Positions 1 through 6,552 of a DNA stretch of 12,158 nucleotides are shown here, piece by piece. Under the pieces are notes generated by a model. That model was not told where the DNA came from. It did not search any database and saw only the letters and a list, made by a program, of their open reading frames with translations. A program made the position numbers and the translations under genes. How positions within the stretch are numbered: the stretch's first letter is position 1; each line of letters begins with the position of its first letter. Origin of the DNA: an uncultured Collinsella sp. (GTDB lineage: Bacteria; Actinomycetota; Coriobacteriia; Coriobacteriales; Coriobacteriaceae); contig CABUJL010000053.1 of assembly GCA_902491915.1 (NCBI GenBank), forward strand, positions 1 through 12,158. Reading direction: 5' to 3'.

Positions 1-1
1 C

Positions 2-406
2 ATCGGTATTCTCGGCTGGCCTTCGATTGCGCGCGTCTTCCGCTCTGCGATCTTGACCGTCAAGGAAAACGACTATGTTGATGCTGCGCGCGCGATGGGT
101 GCATCTGATGCTCGTATCGTCGTGCGTCACATCTTCCCGAACTCCGTCGCCTCCATCGTGGTCTACGCGACCATGAACATTGGTGGCGCCATCCTGACCG
201 AGTCTGCTCTGTCCTTCCTCGGCATGGGCGTTATTCCGCCTACGCCTTCGTGGGGCTCCATGATTCAGGACGGTCAGCAGTATCTGCTGACTGCTCCCTG
301 GATGATGATCATGCCCGGTCTGGCAATTCTCTCGACGGTGCTCGCCTTCACCCTGCTGGGTGACGGTTTGCGCGACGCCCTCGACGTCAAGATGAAGGAC
401 GCATAA
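2..406 (+). CDS. oppC: Oligopeptide/dipeptide ABC transporter permease, OppC/DppC type (3' part only)
   Basis: Inner-membrane permease subunit of a peptide ABC importer; with its OppB-type partner it forms the channel driven by the two ATPases encoded next. The gene is cut by the window edge, so only about 134 C-terminal residues are visible. The reading frame is open from base 2, so an internal TTG at 53 is not a true start. The EAA-type loop that docks on the ATPases is visible (DAARAMGASD, roughly codons 85-115 of the window), followed by the family-typical stretch around ESALSFLGMGV and PPTPSWG, and a last hydrophobic helix rich in M, I and L. The TAA stop lies 2 bases before the oppD start, and a GAAGGA Shine-Dalgarno for oppD lies inside the end of this gene, so the two are translationally linked. 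Oligopeptide versus dipeptide or nickel specificity cannot be decided from this subunit. Confidence 0.93.
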   Translation: MGILGWPSIARVFRSAILTVKENDYVDAARAMGASDARIVVRHIFPNSVASIVVYATMNIGGAILTESALSFLGMGVIPPTPSWGSMIQDGQQYLLTAPWMMIMPGLAILSTVLAFTLLGDGLRDALDVKMKDA

Positions 407-408
407 GG

Positions 409-1500
409 ATGAAGAAGAACAAGAACTATGTGGACCTGAAGGACCAGCCGGTTCCCGAGGGCCAGCATCTGCTCGAGGTCGATGACCTTAAGATGTATTT
501 CCATACCGAGGACGGCGTCGTTCGCGCTGTCGACGGTGTGTCCTACACGCTCGATCGCGGCGAGACCCTGGGTGTCGTCGGTGAGTCCGGCTCCGGTAAG
601 TCCGTGACCGCCATGACCATCATGGGCCTTATCTCGATGCCTCCGGGAAAGATTGAGGGCGGCGACGTTCGCTATCGCGGTCGTTCTATCCTCGAGATGA
701 CCGAGGAAGAGATGCAGCACATTCGCGGTAACGATATCGCGATGATCTTCCAGGATCCTATGACCTCCTTGAACCCGGTCTATAAGATCGGCAAGCAGGT
801 AGGCGAGGGTCTTCGTCTGCACCGTGGCTACTCCAAGCAGGAGGCGCTCAAGCGCGCCACCGAGCTTTTGGACCTCGTTGGCATTCCCGAGCCCGAGAAG
901 CGCGTCAATGAGTATCCGCACCAGTTCTCTGGCGGTATGCGTCAGCGTGTCATGATCGCTATGGCTCTTGCCTGCGACCCCGATATTCTGATTGCCGACG
1001 AGCCCACGACTGCCTTGGACGTTACCATTCAGGCTCAGATTATTGAGCTTATGCAGGAAATGCAGGAGAAGAACGGCAACGCCATCATCATGATCACCCA
1101 TGACCTGGGCGTTGTCGCCGATATGGCTGACAAGATCATGGTTATGTACGCCGGCCGTCCCGTCGAGTTCGGTACTGCTGAGGAAATCTTCTACGAGAGC
1201 CGCCACCCCTACACCTGGGGCCTTATCCGCTCCATCCCGGAGCAGGCCATCGAAGAGAAGAAGCCTCTTACGCCGATTCACGGCAACCCGCCTTCGCTCA
1301 TGAACCTGCCTGAGGGCTGCGTCTTCTCTCCTCGCTGCCCCTATGCGACGGACAAGTGCCGCAAGCAGCGCCCCGAGCGCGTTGTCACCGAGTCTGGTCA
1401 TTACTCTGCGTGCCACTACTCCGGTGACCCCGAGTTCCTCAAGAACGCTCCTGAGACGTCCCGTACGCGCAAGGATTCCAAGAAGGGAGGCGAGGCGTAA
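409..1500 (+). CDS. oppD: Oligopeptide/dipeptide ABC transporter ATP-binding protein, OppD/DppD type
   Basis: Cytoplasmic ATPase that hydrolyses ATP to power peptide uptake, acting as a heterodimer with the OppF-type ATPase that follows. All ABC motifs are present: Walker A GESGSGKS (58-65), a Q-loop in IFQDPMTSLNP, signature FSGGMRQR with Ser174, Walker B ending in Asp197-Glu198 (ADEPTTALD), and switch His231. The C-terminal extension typical of OppD/DppD starts near residue 290 (NPPSLMNLPEGC) and carries four cysteines, C304, C310, C317 and C335, in the place where some OppD/DppD proteins bind a [4Fe-4S] cluster; binding here is inference. At 363 residues it is a little longer than usual, with about 20 extra N-terminal residues (polar, Lys/Asp-rich). 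The ATG is preceded by GAAGGA at 394-399, 9 bases away. The stop overlaps the next start by one base. Confidence 0.95.
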   Translation: MKKNKNYVDLKDQPVPEGQHLLEVDDLKMYFHTEDGVVRAVDGVSYTLDRGETLGVVGESGSGKSVTAMTIMGLISMPPGKIEGGDVRYRGRSILEMTEEEMQHIRGNDIAMIFQDPMTSLNPVYKIGKQVGEGLRLHRGYSKQEALKRATELLDLVGIPEPEKRVNEYPHQFSGGMRQRVMIAMALACDPDILIADEPTTALDVTIQAQIIELMQEMQEKNGNAIIMITHDLGVVADMADKIMVMYAGRPVEFGTAEEIFYESRHPYTWGLIRSIPEQAIEEKKPLTPIHGNPPSLMNLPEGCVFSPRCPYATDKCRKQRPERVVTESGHYSACHYSGDPEFLKNAPETSRTRKDSKKGGEA

Positions 1501-2528
1501 TGGCAGATACCAACGAGCGCACTCCGCTGCTGAAGGTCGAGCACCTCTCTAAGGAGTTTCCCGCTGAGTCCGGCATGTTCGCCAAGCGCTTCTCCAAGCG
1601 TGTCGTCTCTGCTGTAAATGACATCTCTTTTGAGATTTATCCTGGCGAGACCTTTGGTCTGGTTGGTGAGTCTGGTTGTGGTAAGTCCACGACGGGTCGC
1701 ACCATCATGCGCTTGACCAAGCCGACCGCCGGTAAGGTGTTCTTCCAGGGCAAAGATGTTGCCGAGATGAGCAAGCATGAGATCAAGGACATGCGTCGCG
1801 AGATGCAGTTTATCTTCCAGGATCCTTATGCTTCGCTGAACCCTCGTATGACCATTGGCGAGATCGTCTCCGAGCCCATGACCATTCACGGCGTGGGCAC
1901 CAAGGAGGAGCGTATTGAGCGTGTCCGCGAGCTGCTGGACGTCGTCGGTCTGAACCCCGAGCACATCAACCGCTATCCGCACGAGTTCTCCGGCGGTCAG
2001 CGTCAGCGTGTCGGCATTGCCCGCGCGTTCGCTCTGAAGCCCAAGCTGATCATCTGCGACGAGCCTGTCTCTGCACTTGACGTTTCCATTCAGGCCCAGG
2101 TTTTGAACCTGCTGAAGGAGCTTCAGGATAAGTTCGGTACTGCTTATCTCTTCATTGCTCACGACCTCTCCGTCGTGCAGCACATTTCTGATCGCGTTGC
2201 CGTTATGTATCTGGGCAAGATGGTTGAGGTTTCGGACTGGAAGACGCTCTATAGCGAGCCTCACCATCCGTACACGCAGTCGCTGCTGTCTGCCGTGCCG
2301 GTTCCCGATCCTGATATCCAGAAGACCCGCAAGCGCATCATCCTCGCCGGCGATCCGCCGTCACCGCTGGATCCGCCGACCGGTTGCCGTTTCCACACTC
2401 GCTGCCCAATCGCTCAGGGTATCTGCTCTGAGAAGCTTCCCGAGTTTAAGGAAGTCGCACCGGGCCACTGCTGCGCGTGCCACTTCGCGGAGCCGTTCCC
2501 GATCAAGGAATCGCACATCGACCTGTAG
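1500..2528 (+). CDS. oppF: Oligopeptide/dipeptide ABC transporter ATP-binding protein, OppF/DppF type
   Basis: Second ATPase of the peptide importer, partner of OppD. Motifs are intact: Walker A GESGCGKST (56-64), Q-loop in IFQDPYASLNPRMTI, signature FSGGQRQRVGIARA with Ser164, Walker B ending Asp187-Glu188 (CDEPVSALD), and switch His221 (IAHDLSVVQHISD). The C-terminal oligopeptide-transporter domain holds cysteines C296, C302, C309 and a CCAC cluster at 324-327, again matching the spacing of a possible Fe-S site. At 342 residues it has the normal family length. The start is the ATG overlapping the oppD TAA (TAATG), with an AAGGGAGG Shine-Dalgarno inside oppD about 8-9 bases upstream; the overlap implies coupled translation and equal dosage of the two ATPases. 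It is the last gene of the operon: a long palindrome begins 16 bases after the stop and a terminator lies at 2743-2774. OppF versus DppF cannot be separated. Confidence 0.95.
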   Translation: MADTNERTPLLKVEHLSKEFPAESGMFAKRFSKRVVSAVNDISFEIYPGETFGLVGESGCGKSTTGRTIMRLTKPTAGKVFFQGKDVAEMSKHEIKDMRREMQFIFQDPYASLNPRMTIGEIVSEPMTIHGVGTKEERIERVRELLDVVGLNPEHINRYPHEFSGGQRQRVGIARAFALKPKLIICDEPVSALDVSIQAQVLNLLKELQDKFGTAYLFIAHDLSVVQHISDRVAVMYLGKMVEVSDWKTLYSEPHHPYTQSLLSAVPVPDPDIQKTRKRIILAGDPPSPLDPPTGCRFHTRCPIAQGICSEKLPEFKEVAPGHCCACHFAEPFPIKESHIDL

Positions 2529-2544
2529 CCGGTTGTTATCGTCC

Positions 2545-2676
2545 GGGCCCGTGCTGGACTTAGTTTTCAGAACGTCCTCGACCATGGAAACCCCCTTATC
2601 CTGCTCCTTCGGAGCCGCGGATAAGGGGGTTTCCTGGTCTGCGGAATGTTCTGAAAACTAAGTCCAGCGCGGGCCC
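2545..2676. repeat. Long nested palindrome 1, downstream of oppF
   Basis: A 132-base near-palindrome. The outer arms 2545-2573 and 2648-2676 pair over 29 bases with one mismatch. They include a perfect 18-base pair, 2556-2573 with 2648-2665 (GGACTTAGTTTTCAGAAC and its complement), flanked by GGGCCC on both sides. The middle stretches 2574-2585 and 2635-2647 pair poorly. The inner arms 2586-2601 and 2619-2634 pair perfectly over 16 bases (GGAAACCCCCTTATCC), and a tiny apical hairpin GCTCC-TTC-GGAGC sits at 2603-2615. No T-run follows, so it is not a standard terminator. It may be a Coriobacteria repetitive palindromic (REP/MITE-like) element or an opp mRNA 3' stabiliser; neither is shown here. 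No coding potential or clear target-site duplication was seen. Confidence 0.85.
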
Positions 2677-2742
2677 TGCGGCAACGCGGCAGGGAGGGGT
2701 GCGATTCCTTGATCGCTCACTTAATCTAATAGGAAAGTTAGT

Positions 2743-2774
2743 GAGGCCGGAGCTTTAGCTCCGGCCTCTTTATA
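2743..2774 (+). terminator. Intrinsic terminator after the opp operon
   Basis: A perfect 11-base stem, GAGGCCGGAGC (2743-2753) with GCTCCGGCCTC (2758-2768), closed by a TTTA loop and followed by TTTATAT. The tail is a broken T-run but the stem is very strong. It is the most likely end of the opp transcript, about 215 bases after the oppF stop and beyond the long palindrome at 2545-2676, which would therefore lie in the opp mRNA 3' end. Confidence 0.8.
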
Positions 2775-2778
2775 TAAG

Positions 2779-2797
2779 GGCTCGGCAAAGCCGAGCC
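2779..2797. repeat. Short perfect hairpin GGCTCGGC-AAA-GCCGAGCC
   Basis: An 8-base perfect stem with an AAA loop, lying 5 bases after the opp terminator tail. On the + strand it is followed by ACCAAATTT, not a T-run; read on the - strand it is followed by CTTATATAAAG, which is also not a clean terminator. It may be a backup transcription stop. Its function is uncertain. Confidence 0.6.
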
Positions 2798-2858
2798 ACC
2801 AAATTTGCATCAGCCCCCAGAACATGTTTGAGAACTGTGCCTGAAGTATGTATCTGCA

Positions 2859-2983
2859 GGCCCCGAATCGGTGTTGCCTCCCGGCGCATTCCGCAGGGGG
2901 AGCGATATTTTGCAGCACGAAGTGCGTAGCAAAATATCGCTCATGCCCGAGGACGCGCCGGGAGGCAACACCGATTCGGGGCC
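2859..2983. repeat. Long nested palindrome 2, upstream of tRNA-Leu promoter
   Basis: A 125-base palindrome. The outer arms 2859-2887 and 2955-2983 are a perfect 29-base inverted repeat (beginning GGCCCCGAATCGGTG). The inner arms 2901-2913 and 2929-2941 are a perfect 13-base pair (AGCGATATTTTGC), and the apex is GCAC-GAA-GTGC at 2915-2925. The spacers 2888-2900 and 2942-2954 do not pair. The design (perfect outer arms, unpaired spacers, perfect inner arms, GAA/TTC-type apex) matches palindrome 1, and the CATTCCGCAG at 2887-2896 occurs in reverse complement in palindrome 1 at 2639-2648. It is non-coding. It could be a repetitive palindromic element or a structured RNA from either strand. Confidence 0.85.
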
Positions 2984-3022
2984 GGACACACGGATCTACC
3001 TGCGCATTTACAAATTCGTAAA

Positions 3023-3070
3023 CTTTTTTGAAAAAAGTGCTTGCACAGTTCTCGAATCATAGGTTATTAT
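3023..3070 (+). promoter_or_regulatory. Promoter of tRNA-Leu
   Basis: The -35 box TTGCAC (3041-3046) and -10 box TATTAT (3065-3070) are 18 bases apart. Directly upstream of the -35 lies the C-T6-G-A6-GTGC module (3023-3040), a perfect small T/A palindrome. The same A-tract plus GTNC and TTGC spacing recurs before two other tRNA transcription units in this window (6494 and 8999). The -10 box ends 57 bases before the tRNA, so a 5' leader of about 50 bases would be trimmed by RNase P. Confidence 0.8.
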
Positions 3071-3127
3071 CTTCCTCGTTGAACGCGCGGGTCCAACAAA
3101 ACGGACCGCGAATCAACAACATAGCAT

Positions 3128-3217
3128 GTCGGAGTGGCGGAATTGGCAGACGCGCTAGCTTGAGGTGCTAGTGACCGCTTTTTGGTCATGCGGGTTCAAG
3201 TCCCGCCTCCGACACCA
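3128..3217 (+). tRNA. tRNA-Leu (anticodon GAG)
   Basis: A full class II cloverleaf. The acceptor stem GTCGGAG (3128-3134) pairs with CTCCGAC (3207-3213), followed by discriminator A and an encoded CCA (3215-3217). The anticodon stem CTAGC/GCTAG holds the loop TTGAGGT, giving anticodon GAG, which reads CUC and CUU leucine codons. The long variable arm (TGACCGC...GGTCA) is the leucine hallmark, and the T arm GCGGG-TTCAAGT-CCCGC is intact. It is transcribed alone, with its own promoter upstream and a terminator at 3229-3250. Confidence 0.97.
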
Positions 3218-3228
3218 TCGCATTTGAG

Positions 3229-3250
3229 AAGCCTCTTCGGAGGCTTTTTT
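3229..3250 (+). terminator. Intrinsic terminator of tRNA-Leu
   Basis: Stem AAGCCTC (3229-3235) with GAGGCTT (3240-3246), a very stable TTCG tetraloop, and a T-run to 3250. It lies 11 bases after the tRNA CCA. Its tail ends only 26 bases before the ATG of the phosphatase gene, leaving little room for a separate promoter for that gene. Confidence 0.9.
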
Positions 3251-3276
3251 GTTACCGATAGACGGTGGGGTCCACG

Positions 3277-5622
3277 ATGGAAACGCTTGAACGCAACGAG
3301 TGGGCAGACGTTGCCCAACTAGTCGAGATCACGAGCGATGCTGTCATCATCTGTGAGCTCGACGGAACCATTCTGCATGTGAATAATCGCTTACTTGGTT
3401 TGATGTGCGAGGAACGCGCCGACGTCATCGGTGGAGATGTTAAAGACGTCCTGTACTCATCCGCTTTTGAACGTGCGACGGAACATCGTCTGCCATTTGA
3501 AACTGATGGCTCCGAGAACGAACTGATGCTCAAGCTGAGTGACGGCTCCTTTATCCCCGTCTTGGTTCGTGCGGGCTCCGTGACGCCTCCACGCATCTTT
3601 GGGCGCCGCGCGCCACGTGTCCTGGTGGCGCTCCATAGCATCGAAGAACAGTATTCTCACGACCGTCAACTCAAGCGTGCGTTATCGGAGCTTAGAGTGG
3701 CGAACAAGCGTCTCTCTGGCACGCTCTCGGTCATTATGAGCACTGTGGGCTCCGATGAGTTACCCAGCCTGCTTGATACTGTTTTGAACCAGCTTGTAGG
3801 AACGCTCGATGCTTCGGGTGCCGCTATCTATTTTTCTGAGAGCGGCGGTTTTAAACTTCGCGGTGTTTCCAAGGAGCTGTACGACAGCTACCTGCCTGAG
3901 TTTTTGCCGTATGGCGCTGGCATTCCGACGTATGTTCTTCGTGAGTCGCGTGCCTGTCGCTTGTCGATTCAACAGGACCTTGAGGGCGATAAGGCCGCCT
4001 CCGGTATGTTCATGGACTTGGACAATCGTTCTAAGCACCTGTTGCGCGTGCAGGATATGCCTCCGTACCGCAGCGAGATCTGTCTTCCCGTTTTTTACGG
4101 TACGCAGATCCTTGGCGTGCTGGAAGTTGGTTGGAAACGCCCCCAGGCACCGCTCGCCTATGACGTTAATGTACTCGAGGTCATTTGCGATTACTTGTCT
4201 ATCCAACTGGTCGGCATGGCATCGAGTCTTCGCTCTCGTCGCACGGCCGAGCTTGGCCGCTCGCTCAATGTCTTACGTGATGAGTTGTTTACCTTTCTAG
4301 ACGATTCCGTCGCGGCTACCCAGGCGGTATCGTCCGAGATCTGCAATATGCTCAACTGCCATTTTTGCCCTGTTGAGTATGACGCCAGTCTGGATTCCTA
4401 CGTCATAGATTTTGAAGGCGGCAGTCGCGTTGCTTTGCCGGACGATCCCGAGAAGCTTTTCTTTTCCACGATGGCGCCAGCGGCACGTCTGGGGGCTGGC
4501 CCTGATGGCTTTGAGGCGTCTGTTTTGGGGGGTACGAGTGCCGAGGACCTTAAACACGTCCGTATAACTCGCGTTGACGAATCGATGCCTATGGGAGGCT
4601 GGCTTAGGGCGCATGGTCTGCCTTGTCAAGGTCTCTACGTCGACTCCGGCATCGAGGCGGGGCACCCGCGCTCTGAGGGCGATGGCAAGCACAGTAACGA
4701 CGCGATTGTTCCTGCTTCTGTTGCGAAGAGCCCGACGACGCGCGCGCTGCTGCTTCGTGATGGTAGCCAAGAGCCGATTGATGACCTTGAATATGACTAC
4801 TTGGTGCACTTGGCGCATGACTTTGAACTGATCTACGAAGGCGAATCTCAAAAGCGCGAGGAGCGCCATATCGCTCAGACGCTCCAGATCGGCATGAGAA
4901 ATTCCCTGGGGGATGTTCCGGGTATCGCAACCGATTCGGTGTACCTGTCGGCCACGAATTCGGCGTTGGTCGGAGGCGATTTCTATACGCTCATTCGTCT
5001 TCCCGACGACTGCGCCGTCATGATTCTGGGTGATGTGTCTGGCAAAGGCATTGAGGCCGCATCGATGTCCGCGCTCGTCAAGACGGCCCTGACGGCATAT
5101 GCCTGGGAGGGCGCTGGACCGGCCCGCATGGCACGCTCCCTTAACAGCATGCTCATGGGCTTTTCGAGGGTCGAGACGTTCGTGACGGCCTTTATCGCCA
5201 AGATTGACCTTAAAGCCGGACGCGCAACGTATTGTTCGGCGGGCCATCCTCCGACCATGGTCATCAGGCCAGAGTCGATGCCGCTGGGTGGCGGCGAGGC
5301 CCGTGGGGGAGAGGTTGAGCTGCTTGGATGCCAATCGGGCGTAATCGGTGCCTTTGAGAGCATGGTGTACGAGACAGGCGTGTTTACGTTTGCCCCCGGC
5401 GACATGCTCTTCATGTATACGGATGGAACGATTGAGGCCCGCGACCGCACCGGAGCGTTCTTTGGCGAGCAGCGCTTGCGCGACCTTCTGCTCTCTGTCT
5501 CGGGTGAGGGCGTATCGGGCATTTGCGGCAAGGTCTTGGGCGAGCTTGACCGATTTACCGAATCGGCGCTGGACGATGACATTGCATTAGTGTCCCTTGA
5601 GTTTTTACGGGGTCGTTCATAG
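3277..5622 (+). CDS. PAS-GAF-GAF-like-PP2C serine phosphatase, RsbU/SpoIIE type
   Basis: A 781-residue cytoplasmic sensor phosphatase with no membrane segments. In this family the C-terminal PP2C domain removes phosphate from a serine on a STAS anti-sigma-factor antagonist and so frees a sigma factor. Domains seen: PAS at about 6-100 (AVIICELDGTILHVNNRLLGLM); a short coiled-coil-like helix at about 128-155; GAF at about 162-320 (LLDTVLNQLVGTLDASGAAIYF); a divergent, probably second GAF at about 322-525; PP2C/SpoIIE at about 532-780. Metal-binding acidic residues are present: GGD with Asp568, GDVSGKG with Asp586, YTDG with Asp716, and DDD at 766-768. The SAGHPP motif is also present. The ATG at 3277 is preferred over an in-frame GTG at 3265 because GGTGGGG (3264-3270) sits 6 bases before it. 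The gene lies 78 bases upstream of its probable substrate, the STAS-kinase fusion. PAS and GAF ligands are unknown. Confidence 0.9.
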   Translation: METLERNEWADVAQLVEITSDAVIICELDGTILHVNNRLLGLMCEERADVIGGDVKDVLYSSAFERATEHRLPFETDGSENELMLKLSDGSFIPVLVRAGSVTPPRIFGRRAPRVLVALHSIEEQYSHDRQLKRALSELRVANKRLSGTLSVIMSTVGSDELPSLLDTVLNQLVGTLDASGAAIYFSESGGFKLRGVSKELYDSYLPEFLPYGAGIPTYVLRESRACRLSIQQDLEGDKAASGMFMDLDNRSKHLLRVQDMPPYRSEICLPVFYGTQILGVLEVGWKRPQAPLAYDVNVLEVICDYLSIQLVGMASSLRSRRTAELGRSLNVLRDELFTFLDDSVAATQAVSSEICNMLNCHFCPVEYDASLDSYVIDFEGGSRVALPDDPEKLFFSTMAPAARLGAGPDGFEASVLGGTSAEDLKHVRITRVDESMPMGGWLRAHGLPCQGLYVDSGIEAGHPRSEGDGKHSNDAIVPASVAKSPTTRALLLRDGSQEPIDDLEYDYLVHLAHDFELIYEGESQKREERHIAQTLQIGMRNSLGDVPGIATDSVYLSATNSALVGGDFYTLIRLPDDCAVMILGDVSGKGIEAASMSALVKTALTAYAWEGAGPARMARSLNSMLMGFSRVETFVTAFIAKIDLKAGRATYCSAGHPPTMVIRPESMPLGGGEARGGEVELLGCQSGVIGAFESMVYETGVFTFAPGDMLFMYTDGTIEARDRTGAFFGEQRLRDLLLSVSGEGVSGICGKVLGELDRFTESALDDDIALVSLEFLRGRS

Positions 5623-5663
5623 ACGACGCTGGGCGGGCTGAATCCGTACGGTTGGGGAAACGA

Positions 5664-5708
5664 ATGCATCGAGTGGGCTTTTTTGGGGAACCATGGTCGT
5701 ATGAATGA
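5664..5708 (+). CDS. Possible 14-codon leader ORF overlapping the STAS-kinase start
   Basis: The ATG at 5664 has a GGGGA (5654-5658 region) about 6 bases upstream and opens a 14-codon frame (MHRVGFFGEPWSYE) ending at TGA 5706-5708. That stop lies just inside the next gene, whose ATG is at 5701, in the run ATGAATGA. The arrangement would allow translational coupling by ribosome re-initiation. It is too short to call by composition and may be chance; no family is recognised. Confidence 0.25.
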   Translation: MHRVGFFGEPWSYE

Positions 5709-6447
5709 GTGGAATGACATAGCGGTTTTGACGCCACCAGGCGATATCGACATCGCCACGGTGCCTGCGCTGCGTCGGCGGTTGGATGCTTTGATTGGCC
5801 GCGGCGTGCGTCGTGTCGTCATCAACTGTCAGGCTGTTAGCTTTATCGATTCTACGGGCTTGGCATTCCTGCTTACGCGCGCTCGTGAGCTTATGAGGCG
5901 AGAAGGCCTGCTTTCGCTCGTCAATGCATCAGGTGAAGTTGTTCGCTTTTTGGAGATTGCTCGTCTTGTCGATATCCTTCATGTCGTGGGGCCGGCACGG
6001 GAGTCAATTCCTGCCATTCCGGTGGGGGAGCTGCCTCGCTGGAGTAAGAGCGTTGAGGTCCGTCAGGGTATCGAGAATCTTCCATACTACCGACATCGCA
6101 TCGCCGAACTCCTTGAATCGCTTCCGTTGCGCCGTGACGAGCGCTACGATGTCGCATTGGCGTCGGGGGAGGCGCTGGGTAATGCCTATGACCATGCGGG
6201 CGGTATCGGGTGCGTCCTGACGGTTCAGGCCTATGGCGATCGCGTTGTGGTTGAGGTGCTTGATCGAGGTGCCGGCTATTCTATCGATGAAACGAGCGAA
6301 CCGGTCGCATCCGAGGAACGCGGCCGTGGCATCAAGCTTATGCGTATGCTCGTCGATAACGTGGAGGTTGCTCGTCGTACGGACGGCGCCGGCACGCGCG
6401 TGCAGATGGTGAAGCTGTTTAGCGGAGCGCTGGAATCGTGTGCCTAG
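5701..6447 (+). CDS. STAS-HATPase fusion: anti-sigma-factor antagonist joined to RsbW-like anti-sigma kinase
   Basis: A 248-residue cytoplasmic protein joining two normally separate partner-switching proteins. Residues about 5-100 are a STAS domain like SpoIIAA/RsbV, with the phosphorylatable serine Ser51 in VSFIDSTGLAFLL. Residues about 115-240 are an RsbW/SpoIIAB-type GHKL ATPase: N-box SGEALGNAYDHA (Glu157, Asn161), G1 box DRGAG (Asp188, Gly190, Gly192) and G2 box GRGIKLMRML (Gly208, Gly210). In known systems the kinase phosphorylates the STAS serine and binds the sigma factor; a PP2C phosphatase like the upstream gene reverses this. Here kinase and substrate are covalently linked. The ATG at 5701 is chosen, with GGGGA at 5685-5689; an in-frame TTG at 5683 would add six residues. 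No sigma-factor gene is nearby. No clear terminator follows before the next tRNA promoter. The fusion may instead act on a non-sigma target. Confidence 0.88.
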   Translation: MNEWNDIAVLTPPGDIDIATVPALRRRLDALIGRGVRRVVINCQAVSFIDSTGLAFLLTRARELMRREGLLSLVNASGEVVRFLEIARLVDILHVVGPARESIPAIPVGELPRWSKSVEVRQGIENLPYYRHRIAELLESLPLRRDERYDVALASGEALGNAYDHAGGIGCVLTVQAYGDRVVVEVLDRGAGYSIDETSEPVASEERGRGIKLMRMLVDNVEVARRTDGAGTRVQMVKLFSGALESCA

Positions 6448-6493
6448 CCAATCGCTTTAGCGCGTTTAGCTACTAAGAACATGCGGCAGACAA

Positions 6494-6540
6494 GTTTTTT
6501 GAAAAAAGTACTTGCGTCTTTTGGACAACTCGCGTAAATT
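6494..6540 (+). promoter_or_regulatory. Promoter of the tRNA-Gly/Cys/Gly cluster
   Basis: The -35 box TTGCGT (6512-6517) and -10 box TAAATT (6535-6540) are 17 bases apart. The -35 is preceded by the G-T6-G-A6-GTAC module (6494-6511) shared with the tRNA-Leu and third tRNA-Gly promoters. The -10 ends 12 bases before the tRNA, exactly the spacing seen at the third tRNA-Gly. It is the only recognisable promoter for the three-tRNA cluster. Confidence 0.78.
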
Positions 6541-6552
6541 AATAACCCGCAA

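Noticed and set aside
274..1416. Long - strand open frame opposite oppC/oppD
   Set aside because: Antisense shadow of clear ABC transporter genes; no recognisable domain and no ribosome binding site.
2859..2983. Idea that palindrome 2 is a CRISPR repeat or a rho-independent terminator
   Set aside because: Only one unit is present, without regularly spaced repeats, and no T-run follows either arm.
4297..5334. Long - strand open frame opposite the phosphatase
   Set aside because: Its composition is that of a complementary-strand frame and the + strand carries a full PP2C domain.
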